Assembly (NCBI GenBank): GCA_964370965.1
Contig: CAYJLW010000071.1
Location: forward strand, 1-21,665
Reading direction: 5' to 3'
DNA from: CAYJLW01 sp964370965
GTDB taxonomy: Bacteria > Actinomycetota > Acidimicrobiia > UBA2766
Length of the DNA stretch: 21,665 nucleotides
Shown here: positions 1-6,926 of the stretch, piece after piece
Position numbering within the stretch: position 1 is the first letter of the stretch
Layout: each line of letters opens with the position of its first letter
Program-made: the position numbers and the translations under genes
The notes under the pieces: generated by a model
Told to the model about the DNA's origin: nothing
What the model saw: only the letters and a program-made list of their open reading frames with translations
Database searches by the model: none

Positions 1-62
1 GTGCCCCCCCCAAACCCCCCTGCGGGGGTTGGCCCCCCCCAAACCTCGGACGGGGGGGGTGC
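1..62. other. Low-complexity scaffold edge with a small hairpin
   Basis: Runs of C and G dominate these bases. One clean inverted repeat is visible: AACCCCC at 13-19 and GGGGGTT at 24-30 with a 4-nt loop. It lies just past the stop of the minus-strand metallophosphoesterase gene, so it could act as a transcription terminator. There is no clear U-tract, and poly-G/C sequence also occurs at the other scaffold end and around the 14659 gap, so part of it may be assembly noise. Confidence 0.35.
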
Positions 63-1883
63 TCAGGGCCCGGCGGCGGCGAGGCGGGCCCGGCGGCGTA
101 GGCCCGCCTCTTCCAGTGCCGTCGCCGTCGCCCCTCCCAGGAGGTCAAAGGGGGCCCTGAGCACGAGCTCGCAGTTGCGGTCCTCGATCCGGCCTCGGGC
201 GCCGTCGGGGTTCTCCTGGAAGTCGTTGTACGCGAGCTCGCGGCTGATCGAGGCGAGGCGGGCCGGCGAGTAGCCCGCGCCGGTCGTGTCGGGATGGGCG
301 GCGTGGTCGTAGGACACCGTGAAGATCGACAGGGTGCCGTCGCGGTTGTCGACGATCTCGACGAGGCGGTTCTGCTGGCCGAAGTCGATGCAGCTCGCCG
401 TGGTGATCTCCCAGAACCCGGCCCCGGGCTCGAACGGGCTCGGGTGCGCACCGATGCGGTTCCTGTGCGTGTGGCCGTTCACCCAGGCCACCATGTTCGG
501 GAAGCGCTTCATGAGCGCCACGACCTCCTCGCCCTGGCGCAGGGGGTACGGGCGGTCGGGGTCGTGGACCAGGTTGTCCATGGAGGTGCTCGTGTGGTGG
601 CTGAACACGACAATGAGCCGGTCCCGGCCCCCACCCGCACGCAGGCGGCCGCGCTCGTCGTAGTAGCGCGAGGAGTGCGCCTTGAGCTGGCGCTCCAGCC
701 AGCGGTACTGCGGCTCGACCATGCATCCGTTCGCGCCGGCGTGGTGGTTGGTGGAGTCGAGGCCGACGAGGCGCACGGCGGGGCCGGCGTCCCGCGCCCA
801 CCAGGTGTCGCCGGTCTCCAGGTTGGCGGGCCGGAAGCCGTGGCCCACGGGGCCGGGCCGGCGCCGGGTGACGAAGTGCTCCTGCATGTACTCCAGCGCG
901 GACAGGGGCCGGCGGTTCGTGTCCGCCGAGACCCGGCGGCGGCTGTGGCCGTCCGCGAGGCTGTCCCACAGCCAGGCGGCGAAGTCCTGCTGCGAAGGCG
1001 TCTCGGCCCCCACGGTGAGGAACAGGAACGTGAGGGCGGCGCCGGCGTCGGCGGCCTTCGTGCGAGCAGCGGAGAGGATGCGGTTACCCGGCGTGTCGGG
1101 GGCGAGGTTGCCCTGGAACAGGGAGTCGTGGTTGCCGAACACCGACAGCCACGGCACGCGGAGTCCGGCGCTGTGCACCGGGGCGAGCGCCGCATCGAGG
1201 AGTCCGGGGAGGGCCGGGAAGCCCCGCAGGCCGTACACGTCGTTCGCCGGGTTCTCGGGATGGTACGCATACGCGATGCCGTCCCACGCCTGCACGCCCT
1301 CATACACCCCGGGCGTCCCGGTGTCCGGTCTCACGACGCGGCCGTCGAGCGTGTCGACGGTCCAGCGGAGCTCCGCGTAGGACGCGTTGTCGGTGTTGTC
1401 GCCCGTGAGGACGGCAAAGGCCATGGGCTCACCCGTGACCGGTGACGCCGCGAGCGCGTTCGTGGCCCGCACCATCTGGTCGAGCACCTGCACCGTGAGC
1501 GTCTCCTGGGGCCGGAAGGCGCCGCCCAGCCCGAGCGCGTATCCGTCGTCGAGGAACTCCGCCCGCGCCGGAGACTGCGCGTCGAGGATGTGGGTGTCGG
1601 AGAAATGGCCGAAGTAGGTCAGCGACCGCCGTCTCGGGGCGCGACCCGTCTTCGCTCCGCAGCCGAGGTCGTCCCGGACGACGAACGGTTCCCCGGGCCC
1701 GTGGGTGAGGCGCTTGTACGGGCCCGCGCCCGTGGGGACGACCGTCGCCTCAAGCGTGCTGGGCCCGTGCCCGGGCGTCGCCGCGGCGCCAAGGCGGGAA
1801 CCGAGAACCTCCGCCGGAAGGCCCGTGGCGGCGGCCAGCAAGGCCGTGCTCTGCAGGAAACGCCGTCGCGTTAATCCACCCAT
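63..1883 (-). CDS. Tat-exported metallophosphoesterase (actinobacterial PPA1498-type family)
   Basis: This 606-residue protein is probably a secreted phosphoesterase. The start at 1883 was chosen because it opens directly on a twin-arginine signal: T-R-R-R-F-L-Q at residues 5-11, a hydrophobic stretch to about residue 23, and an Ala-rich segment near 33-36. Upstream codons in the same frame read as compositional noise, and a GGGGCGAG ribosome-site-like stretch precedes the ATG. All metal-binding blocks of the calcineurin-like fold are present in order: D96-x-H98, GD at 161-162 in GDNTDN, GNHD at 250-253, SHH at 428-430 and GHTH at 470-473. The layout matches the actinobacterial family described as TIGR03767/PPA1498; the substrate is unknown. 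It lies 247 nt downstream of the enoyl-CoA hydratase gene, so it probably has its own promoter. Folding before Tat export fits a metalloenzyme loaded in the cytoplasm. Confidence 0.9.
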   Translation of the reverse strand: MGGLTRRRFLQSTALLAAATGLPAEVLGSRLGAAATPGHGPSTLEATVVPTGAGPYKRLTHGPGEPFVVRDDLGCGAKTGRAPRRRSLTYFGHFSDTHILDAQSPARAEFLDDGYALGLGGAFRPQETLTVQVLDQMVRATNALAASPVTGEPMAFAVLTGDNTDNASYAELRWTVDTLDGRVVRPDTGTPGVYEGVQAWDGIAYAYHPENPANDVYGLRGFPALPGLLDAALAPVHSAGLRVPWLSVFGNHDSLFQGNLAPDTPGNRILSAARTKAADAGAALTFLFLTVGAETPSQQDFAAWLWDSLADGHSRRRVSADTNRRPLSALEYMQEHFVTRRRPGPVGHGFRPANLETGDTWWARDAGPAVRLVGLDSTNHHAGANGCMVEPQYRWLERQLKAHSSRYYDERGRLRAGGGRDRLIVVFSHHTSTSMDNLVHDPDRPYPLRQGEEVVALMKRFPNMVAWVNGHTHRNRIGAHPSPFEPGAGFWEITTASCIDFGQQNRLVEIVDNRDGTLSIFTVSYDHAAHPDTTGAGYSPARLASISRELAYNDFQENPDGARGRIEDRNCELVLRAPFDLLGGATATALEEAGLRRRARLAAAGP

Positions 1884-2130
1884 GGCTCGCCCCGTGATGT
1901 CGTGTGGTACCGCGATGCGGTGCGGGCCCCCACCGTTGCTTCGCCCCGGACGGCGACGGGGGGTCAGCCGCCGTTCATGCCCTGTCCACTTCGTGGCCAG
2001 GGCCCGGCAATCCTGCGTTCGGGTGCATGAAGGGGCCTTAGGCCGCGAAACGCCCCCCCGGGACCGGGAACGGGGCGGGGGCCGGTGGTCCCGCCGGTAC
2101 GCGCAACGCCGCCACAGCCGGGCGACGGAC
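1884..2130. other. Intergenic region upstream of the metallophosphoesterase
   Basis: No coding sequence is supported in these 247 nt. A GGGACC/GGTCCC inverted repeat with a 21-nt loop (2060-2065 and 2087-2092) lies about 40 nt beyond the enoyl-CoA hydratase stop and could be a weak terminator. An 11-nt palindrome, GGCCTTAGGCC, lies just before it near 2033-2044. No convincing -35/-10 pair was found for the downstream gene. Confidence 0.3.
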
Positions 2131-2901
2131 TCAGCGCCCGAGCTGGCCCCGGTTGCGTTCCAGCACCGACTCGCGGCGGGCCGCCAGGCGGGAGGGGTCG
2201 AGCGTGGCGTTGTACTCGCGGAATGCCTCGGCCTCCCGCCGCAACCCCTCACCAGCGGTGAGGAGGGCGCCCTCGTCGTACTGGCGCTTCAGGCGCGCCA
2301 CGACCCCACGATCGTTGCACGAGATGTCCCGGGCGAGCGCCTGGGCGGCGGCGACGAGCTCGCCGTGGGGTACGAGACGGTTCACGAGACCGCAGGCGAG
2401 CGCCTCGTCGGCCCCCAGGAAGTTCCCCGACAGGGTCATCTCCTTGGCCCGGCGGAGGCCGACGGCCTGGGGCAGGAGGACGCTCATCCCCGCCCCCGGC
2501 ATGACACCCACGCGTGCGTGGGTGTCGGCGAAGCGCGCCCGCTCCGACGCGTACAGGACGTCGCAGGCGAGGGCGAGCTCGAGACCGCCGGTGACGGCGG
2601 GGCCGTTCACCGCCCCCACGACCGGGGTGTCGGAGGAACGGAAGTGGGCGAGGAAGTCGATCTCGAGGTTACGGCCGCTGGAACCGAGCTCGCGGAGGTC
2701 GAGGCCGGCGCAGAACGCCGGGTCGGTGCCGGTGAGGACGACGCAGCCGACGTCCGCCTCGTGCATGACGCCGGCCATCGCCTCGTCGAGCGCCGCCATC
2801 ATCGCGGAGCTGAGGGCATTCCTCGCCTCCGGGCGGTTCAGCGTGACTGTGGCGACGCCGTGGTGGTCGTCCCGCTGAACGAGGACGAGGTCGCCGCCCA
2901 A
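2131..2901 (-). CDS. Enoyl-CoA hydratase/isomerase family protein
   Basis: A 256-residue crotonase-fold protein, the usual length for the family. The TTG at 2901 is the preferred start: it comes 2 nt after the stop of the upstream small gene and gives an N-terminus (M-G-G-D-L-V-L-V) typical of these enzymes. Frame upstream of it is occupied by the other gene. Visible landmarks are LNRPEARNAL at 21-30, the first oxyanion-hole segment AFCAGLDL at 62-69 and the second at NGPAVTGGLELALACD (99-114). Aligned by eye to mitochondrial hydratase, the first catalytic glutamate is kept (E108), but the second position, seven residues before the PGAG motif, is histidine (H128). Many actinobacterial EchA-type paralogues look like this, so hydratase activity is not certain and another crotonase reaction is possible. 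Last gene of the A-type carrier - RidA - membrane peptide - hydratase run. Confidence 0.88.
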   Translation of the reverse strand: MGGDLVLVQRDDHHGVATVTLNRPEARNALSSAMMAALDEAMAGVMHEADVGCVVLTGTDPAFCAGLDLRELGSSGRNLEIDFLAHFRSSDTPVVGAVNGPAVTGGLELALACDVLYASERARFADTHARVGVMPGAGMSVLLPQAVGLRRAKEMTLSGNFLGADEALACGLVNRLVPHGELVAAAQALARDISCNDRGVVARLKRQYDEGALLTAGEGLRREAEAFREYNATLDPSRLAARRESVLERNRGQLGR

Positions 2902-2903
2902 GA

Positions 2904-3083
2904 TCAGGCCCCGGTGCCGGAGCCGGTGAGCTCCTCGTCGCGGTCGGGCCGTGTGGAGTAGAAGCGGCGGAAGGCCTCCGAGAAGACGAGTGCCATGAGC
3001 GTGACGCCCACCGTCGCCCCGGCGATCAGCCCCACGACGACAAGGGCGACGCCCAGCCAACTTTCGGTGTTGAGGAAGTCCAT
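2904..3083 (-). CDS. Small single-span membrane protein, 59 residues
   Basis: A short gene that is easily overlooked. ATG at 3083 lies 9 nt after the RidA stop (3093) and the TGA at 2904-2906 lies 2 nt before the hydratase TTG, so it fills the space between its neighbours exactly. The product has a short polar N-terminus (M-D-F-L-N-T-E-S), one uninterrupted hydrophobic stretch at about residues 9-34 rich in Val, Leu, Ala and Gly, then a basic/acidic tail (F-R-R-F-Y at 38-42, D-R-D-E-E at 47-51). An N-out/C-in single membrane helix is the likely topology from the arginines after the helix. The ribosome site is modest (GCGGGG close to the ATG). No family is recognised. Its role is unknown; tight spacing suggests co-translation with RidA and the hydratase. 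Confidence 0.66.
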   Translation of the reverse strand: MDFLNTESWLGVALVVVGLIAGATVGVTLMALVFSEAFRRFYSTRPDRDEELTGSGTGA

Positions 3084-3092
3084 CCCCGCAAG

Positions 3093-3470
3093 CTACCGGT
3101 CAGCCGCGATCGCCTCTACTTCGACGGCGGCCCCCGCGGGCAGGGCGGCCACGGCGAAGGCCGACCGCGCCGGGGGGCCGTCCCCGAACATCCCGGCGTA
3201 GACGCTGTTCACGGCCGGCCAGTCGGCGATGTCGGCGAGGAACACTGTGACCTTGACGACGTCCGCGGGAGCGAGGCCGCAGTCCTCCAGCGTCTCGGCG
3301 AGGTTCTGGAGGGCCCGTCGCGCCTCGGCCGCGACCCCGCCGGGGACGAGCCCCCCTGCCTCGGCGTCCCAGCCCAACTGCCCGGAGACGAACACGAGGC
3401 CGTTCGCCCGCACAGCCACCGAGTACGGCCCCAGCGCCTGCGCCCGAGTGCTCACCACTTCCTTCGCCAT
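3093..3470 (-). CDS. RidA family protein (YjgF/YER057c/UK114)
   Basis: A 125-residue protein of normal family length. True RidA enzymes hydrolyse reactive enamine/imine intermediates released by PLP enzymes; relatives have other or unknown roles. Positions that line the RidA active-site cleft are present: GPYS near residue 14, VSGQLG near residue 28, the arginine in PARS near residue 100, and the final E-A-I-A block with its glutamate. This supports an imine deaminase-like site, though the exact subfamily cannot be decided by eye. ATG at 3470 follows a GGGAGAG ribosome site. It is 33 nt downstream of the A-type Fe-S carrier and 9 nt upstream of the small membrane protein, so the four genes probably form one transcript. 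Confidence 0.9.
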   Translation of the reverse strand: MAKEVVSTRAQALGPYSVAVRANGLVFVSGQLGWDAEAGGLVPGGVAAEARRALQNLAETLEDCGLAPADVVKVTVFLADIADWPAVNSVYAGMFGDGPPARSAFAVAALPAGAAVEVEAIAADR

Positions 3471-3503
3471 TCGCTCTCCCTTCCTCGATCCGCCGGACCC
3501 GGG

Positions 3504-3854
3504 TCAGTGACTGCAGCCGCAGCCTCCGCCGCCGCCTCCGCGCGCGTTGGGGTTGTCGATGGCGAAGCTCCCACCGTCGGGGGTGTCCCGGTAGTCGAGG
3601 GAGGCACCCTTCAGGTGCGGGGCGGACGCGGGATCGACGAGCACGCGGACCCCGTCGGCCTCGCCCAAGTGGTCGTCGGGGGACTTCTCGGCGTCGAGAT
3701 ACATCTCGTAGCTGAACCCGGAGCAGCACCCGCCGGGGCGGGCGGCGATGCGGAGCATCAACTCCGGGTCGCCTTCGGCGGCGAGCAGGTCACGCACCTT
3801 GGTCGCCGCCGCCGCGCTCAGGGTCACAGCCGGGGCCGCCGTCGTCTCGCTCAT
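3504..3854 (-). CDS. A-type iron-sulfur carrier (HesB/IscA/ErpA family)
   Basis: A 116-residue Fe-S cluster carrier that would receive clusters from a SUF-type machinery and pass them to apoproteins. The start at 3854 is preferred over the ATG at 3860 because AAGGAG sits 6 nt upstream of 3854 but abuts 3860. The ligand cysteines are where the family expects them: G-G-C-C-S-G-F at 41-47 and C112-G-C114 near the end. The F-A-I-D-N-P-N-A core is at 97-104. Oddly, six glycines separate that core from the final CGC, and the protein ends C-G-C-S-H instead of the usual C-G-C-G-x-S-F, so the C-terminal arm is longer and more flexible than normal. Its location beside a SufR-like regulator and near mrp fits Fe-S cluster trafficking. 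Confidence 0.9.
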   Translation of the reverse strand: MSETTAAPAVTLSAAAATKVRDLLAAEGDPELMLRIAARPGGCCSGFSYEMYLDAEKSPDDHLGEADGVRVLVDPASAPHLKGASLDYRDTPDGGSFAIDNPNARGGGGGGCGCSH

Positions 3855-3900
3855 CTGCATCTCCTTGCTGTTTGCTCCGCGCCTGGCGGCGCTCCGCGGT

Positions 3901-3928
3901 GCCCGTGGGGACCCCCCACCCCACGGGC
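3901..3928. terminator. Perfect 10-bp stem hairpin, candidate terminator of the regulator gene
   Basis: GCCCGTGGGG, an 8-nt loop and CCCCACGGGC form an uninterrupted 10-bp stem. The same hairpin recurs in the second copy at 4056-4083. It lies between the stop of the minus-strand regulator (4148) and the start of the A-type carrier (3854), so it could terminate the regulator transcript or shape the carrier leader. No U-tract follows, which is common for GC-rich actinobacterial terminators. Confidence 0.5.
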
Positions 3929-3937
3929 CGCGCGACA

Positions 3938-4037
3938 NNNNNNNNNNNNNNNNNNNNNNNNNNNNNNNNNNNNNNNNNNNNNNNNNNNNNNNNNNNNNNN
4001 NNNNNNNNNNNNNNNNNNNNNNNNNNNNNNNNNNNNN
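3938..4037. other. Assembly gap (100 N)
   Basis: A run of exactly 100 Ns, a conventional placeholder length. The true distance is unknown, and may be zero or negative given the identical 55-bp flanks. Confidence 0.97.
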
Positions 4038-4147
4038 CTGGCGGCGCTCCGCGGTGCCCGTGGGGACCCCCCACCCCACGGGCCGCGCGACACACTGCCC
4101 CCCACACCCACGGGCCGCGCGACACGCTCGCGGGTGGGTCCGTTCGC

Positions 4148-4780
4148 TCACACGCCCACCTCGGCGGCACAGGGGCGGCGGTCGTCGAGGCTGTGGAATC
4201 GGGTGACGGACCCTCCGACGCTCTCGGCGATCCCGACGGTGAGGCCGTGGTGGAGGGAACAGATGATGTCGGGGTGGACCTCGGCGAGGTCACGGAAGGG
4301 GCAGTCGGTGAAGCGCACGCACCCGCCGTCGACGACGGCGCCGAAGCCGAGGCGGGTGCTCTCGGCGGCGAGAACCGCGGCGACGTCGTCGGTCTCGCCG
4401 ATCACGAGGCGGCGGCCGGCGTCCTCGGCCACGGCGTACGCCTGCTCGGGTGTCGCCTGTGCCCGGCAACAGATCTCGGCGAGCATCTCGGCGAGGAGCT
4501 TGTGCTCGTCCGGGCCGCGATGAAACCCGATGTCGGCCTTCACCGCCGTATAGCGGTGCTGGGGTCGCCCGACCGTGCCCTGGGGGGAGTCGTCGAGGTC
4601 GACGAGACCGGCGTCGCGGAGACGGTCGAGATGCGGCCGCACGGTGTTCTGGTGGAGGTCGAAGGCCTCCGCAACCTCGGCGACGGTGGCCGGCCCCGGA
4701 GCATCCCGCAGCCACTCGAAGATCGCGTAGCGCGTGTCGTCGCCCAATGCCTTGACAACCGTGTGGATGGACGAGTTCAT
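4148..4780 (-). CDS. SufR-like winged-helix transcriptional regulator with cysteine ligands
   Basis: A 210-residue DNA-binding protein of the ArsR-like/COG2345 group that includes SufR, the Fe-S sensing repressor of suf operons. Residues 8-80 form a winged helix-turn-helix: the recognition region is V-A-E-V-A-E-A-F-D-L-H-Q-N-T-V-R-P-H-L around 33-51, and the wing ends G-R-P-Q-H-R-Y near 71-77. The C-terminal half carries C154, C160 (in D-C-P-F), C174 (in I-I-C-S-L-H-H-G-L) and C204, a set resembling the cluster ligands of this group. ATG at 4780 has GGGAG about 10 nt upstream; longer frames read into the promoter. It is divergent from mrp and is followed by the A-type carrier, so regulation of Fe-S genes is a reasonable inference. 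Cluster binding itself is not shown by sequence. Confidence 0.85.
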   Translation of the reverse strand: MNSSIHTVVKALGDDTRYAIFEWLRDAPGPATVAEVAEAFDLHQNTVRPHLDRLRDAGLVDLDDSPQGTVGRPQHRYTAVKADIGFHRGPDEHKLLAEMLAEICCRAQATPEQAYAVAEDAGRRLVIGETDDVAAVLAAESTRLGFGAVVDGGCVRFTDCPFRDLAEVHPDIICSLHHGLTVGIAESVGGSVTRFHSLDDRRPCAAEVGV

Positions 4781-4907
4781 GGCGCCGTGGCTCCCGCCGG
4801 AACACCCCCCGAGGTACTCACGCTGTGCCAGAAGATACCACCCGGAAAGCGGCATTTCCCAGGTTCAGACTGTGTTTATTCCAGTGGAGGAAGGTAGGAT
4901 CGCTCAG
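4781..4907. promoter_or_regulatory. Divergent promoter/operator region between the SufR-like gene and mrp
   Basis: Both genes must be driven from these 127 nt. On the minus strand TATCTT (4832-4837) could be a -10 box about 50 nt before the regulator start, followed by a small CAC-N3-GTG palindrome at 4819-4827. On the plus strand TAGGAT (4895-4900) lies 7 nt before the mrp ATG, which would give a leaderless transcript. An imperfect operator-like inverted repeat ACTG-N9-CAGT (4869-4885) sits where its -35 would be. A GGAGGAAGG stretch (4886-4894) is a competing, rather distant ribosome site. All assignments are by eye. Confidence 0.4.
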
Positions 4908-6041
4908 ATGCCGGTCGTGGAAGACGTGTACGGCGCCCTCCGGGGCGTGATCGACCCTGAGCTGCACGACAACGTGGTGGACCTGGGGATGATCCGGGAC
5001 GTCCGCATCGAGGGCGGAACCGCACACGTAGGCGTCGCCCTCACGGTGGCCAGTTGCCCACTGCGCGCCCAGATCGAACAGGACGTGCGCTCGAAGGTCG
5101 CCGGCATCCCTGGAATCGAGACCGTGGACGTCAGTGTCAGCTCCATGTCGGCGGAGGAGAAGGCGGCGCTCATGTCCCGGGCGCGCTGGAAGGCCCGCGA
5201 AGGCGCCGCCCCCACCGAGATCCCGGCCACGACCCGAGTGCTCGCCGTCTCGAGCGGGAAGGGCGGCGTGGGCAAGTCCACGACAGCGGTGAACCTCGCC
5301 CTCGCCCTGCGCGACCGTGGCTTCGAGGTGGGCGTGCTCGACGCCGACATCTGGGGATTCTCGATCCCCCGCATGCTGGGCGTCGCGGGACGTCTGGTCG
5401 GAGCGGACGGCAAGATCGCGCCTCTCACCGCCGGCGGCCTCAAGGTCGTTTCGACGGGACTCCTCGTCGAGAGCGAGGACTCCGCCCTCATGTGGCGGGG
5501 TCTCATGCTCGCCAAGGCCGTGGAGCAGTTCCTCCACGACGTGCGCTGGGGGTCGATGGACTACCTCGTCGTCGACATGCCGCCCGGCACGGGCGACGTC
5601 CAGATGGCCCTCGCCCGCCTCCTCCCCCAGGCCGAGATGCTCGTCGTCACCACGCCCCAGATCGCCGCGCACAAGGTGGCCGCCAGGGTGGCCCACATGG
5701 CCCGCCGGTCCCACATGAAGGTCACGGGCGTCGTCGAGAACATGTCCGGCTTCACTTGCGACCACGGCACCCACTACGACGTCTTCGGCACCGGGGGCGG
5801 CGACGCCCTCGCCCGCGATCTCGACGTTCCCCTCCTCGCCCGCGTGCCCCTCGACCCGGCGATCGTGGCCGGGGGGGACGAGGGCGCTCCCGTGCTCCTC
5901 TCCGCCCCCGACGGCCCCGCGGCCGCGGCCTACCGGGAGCTCGGCCGGCGCGTCGCCGAAGACGTCCTCCCTCCCGTCGAGATGGCGGGCTGTTCGGCCC
6001 GCATGGACGAGATCCTCAGCGGCCTCCGGGCGCAGGCCTGA
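4908..6041 (+). CDS. mrp: Mrp/ApbC family Fe-S carrier P-loop ATPase with N-terminal MIP18 domain
   Basis: A 377-residue ATPase that carries or delivers Fe-S clusters in the cytoplasm. Residues 1-85 form a MIP18 (DUF59) domain with the conserved D-P-E-L near 16-19 and T-V-A-S-C-P at 46-51. The MRP ATPase domain follows, with the deviant Walker A S-G-K-G-G-V-G-K-S at 116-124, a switch segment D-A-D-I-W-G-F-S near 145, and D-M-P-P-G-T-G-D near 222. The E-N-M-S block near 277 is followed by only one cysteine (T-C-D-H-G-T), so the C-x-x-C that holds the bridging cluster in ApbC/Nbp35 is absent; many actinobacterial Mrp proteins share this. ATG at 4908 matches the family N-terminus. The gene is divergent from the SufR-like regulator and converges on the EAL gene, with 18 nt between stops. 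Confidence 0.95.
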   Translation: MPVVEDVYGALRGVIDPELHDNVVDLGMIRDVRIEGGTAHVGVALTVASCPLRAQIEQDVRSKVAGIPGIETVDVSVSSMSAEEKAALMSRARWKAREGAAPTEIPATTRVLAVSSGKGGVGKSTTAVNLALALRDRGFEVGVLDADIWGFSIPRMLGVAGRLVGADGKIAPLTAGGLKVVSTGLLVESEDSALMWRGLMLAKAVEQFLHDVRWGSMDYLVVDMPPGTGDVQMALARLLPQAEMLVVTTPQIAAHKVAARVAHMARRSHMKVTGVVENMSGFTCDHGTHYDVFGTGGGDALARDLDVPLLARVPLDPAIVAGGDEGAPVLLSAPDGPAAAAYRELGRRVAEDVLPPVEMAGCSARMDEILSGLRAQA

Positions 6042-6059
6042 CGGTGGACCTCCCCGGCG

Positions 6060-6926
6060 TCAGGCCCCCGCGGCCACATGGGCCAGGCAGGTGGCGTCGA
6101 GATACGCCGGCGACGGCGGACTTCCCGAGCGCGTGGCGACGCCCACCACCTCCCGGGCACGCTCGATCGATTCCACGACGTCACCCATGAGGCCGCCGAG
6201 AGCGGCCTCATGGACGAACCCGGGCTGGGGCGTCCCGAGACCGAAGCCCTGGAGGATGTCGATCCCGGCCCCGGTCGCCATGCTCCGCTCGCGTGCGGTC
6301 TCCACCCCCTCCGCGATCGTCACGGCCCCCATGTGGTCGACGAACCAGGCGATGTCGGTCATGAGGCGGCGGTCGTCCTTGAGCGCTGCTGCCGCCAGGA
6401 CCTTGCGGCCGATCTTCACGTACCTGGGGCGGAGGGAGGCGCTGAGCTCGAAGCGTCCCTCTGTCTCGCCGGCGTCGTCCACGGCCACGTCGATGCCGCG
6501 CCGCTCCAGAGCACGCACGGCCCTCTTCAGGGCGCGTGCGTCCACCGGCTCCTCGTCGTGTTCCACGAGCTCGAGGACGAGCTCGTGGGGTCCGAGACCG
6601 CCGGCCCGGGCGCGCCGGGCCACGAGGCCGGGGTCCACCCTGCCCTCGGCGAGCGAGGAGGGAAGGACGTTGACGAACAGGAGCGCTCCCTTCGGGCGTT
6701 CCGAGGCACGGGCGAGAGCAGCGTCCAGGAGGGCGGTGTCGAGGTCGTTCATGACGCCCAGGCTGCGAGCGAAGGCGATGACCTCGGCAGGACCGGGCCC
6801 GGGCTCCTGGGGTGTGCCGAAGCGGGCGAGGGCCTCGTATCCCACGACGCGCCGCTGCGACCAGCTCACAAAGGGCTGGAAATGCACCGAGAAGATCTCG
6901 GCCCGCTCGACACTGGACTGGTCCAT
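6060..6926 (-). CDS. EAL-domain cyclic-di-GMP phosphodiesterase
   Basis: A stand-alone EAL protein of 288 residues with no visible sensor or membrane segment. EAL enzymes cleave c-di-GMP to pGpG. The usual catalytic set is visible: E31 in Y-E-A-L-A-R, N86 in F-V-N-V-L, E122 in E-L-V-L-E-L-V-E, D150-D151, K171 in V-K-I-G, E206/E209 in A-E-G-V-E-T and Q226 in L-Q-G-F. Two deviations stand out: loop 6, normally D-D-F-G-T-G, reads D-D-A-G-E-T, and the aspartate of K-I-D is glycine. Activity is plausible but may be altered. ATG at 6926 is chosen because similarity begins shortly after it; the ribosome site is weak. Oligoribonuclease lies upstream on the same strand across a gap, which links both steps of c-di-GMP breakdown. 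Confidence 0.9.
   Translation of the reverse strand: MDQSSVERAEIFSVHFQPFVSWSQRRVVGYEALARFGTPQEPGPGPAEVIAFARSLGVMNDLDTALLDAALARASERPKGALLFVNVLPSSLAEGRVDPGLVARRARAGGLGPHELVLELVEHDEEPVDARALKRAVRALERRGIDVAVDDAGETEGRFELSASLRPRYVKIGRKVLAAAALKDDRRLMTDIAWFVDHMGAVTIAEGVETARERSMATGAGIDILQGFGLGTPQPGFVHEAALGGLMGDVVESIERAREVVGVATRSGSPPSPAYLDATCLAHVAAGA

Larger units (their letters stand above)
3883..4092. repeat. Identical 55-bp sequences on both sides of a gap
   Basis: Bases 3883-3937 and 4038-4092 are identical over all 55 positions and abut a run of 100 Ns on each side. Each copy contains a perfect hairpin (see 3901-3928). Two readings are possible. The contigs may overlap here with no real gap, an exact 55-base overlap being what a de Bruijn assembler leaves at a branching node. 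Or the locus may hold more tandem copies than were assembled. A partial third copy at 4107-4125 (CCCACGGGCCGCGCGACAC, also at 4075-4093, offset 32 nt) favours a short tandem array. Confidence 0.8.

Noticed and set aside
1..273. Open frame starting with GTG at the first base
   Set aside because: Antisense to the metallophosphoesterase C-terminus, with a low-complexity Pro/Gly/Arg start.
3883..4125. CRISPR array
   Set aside because: Only two identical copies across a gap and one partial copy; no regular spacers and no cas genes.
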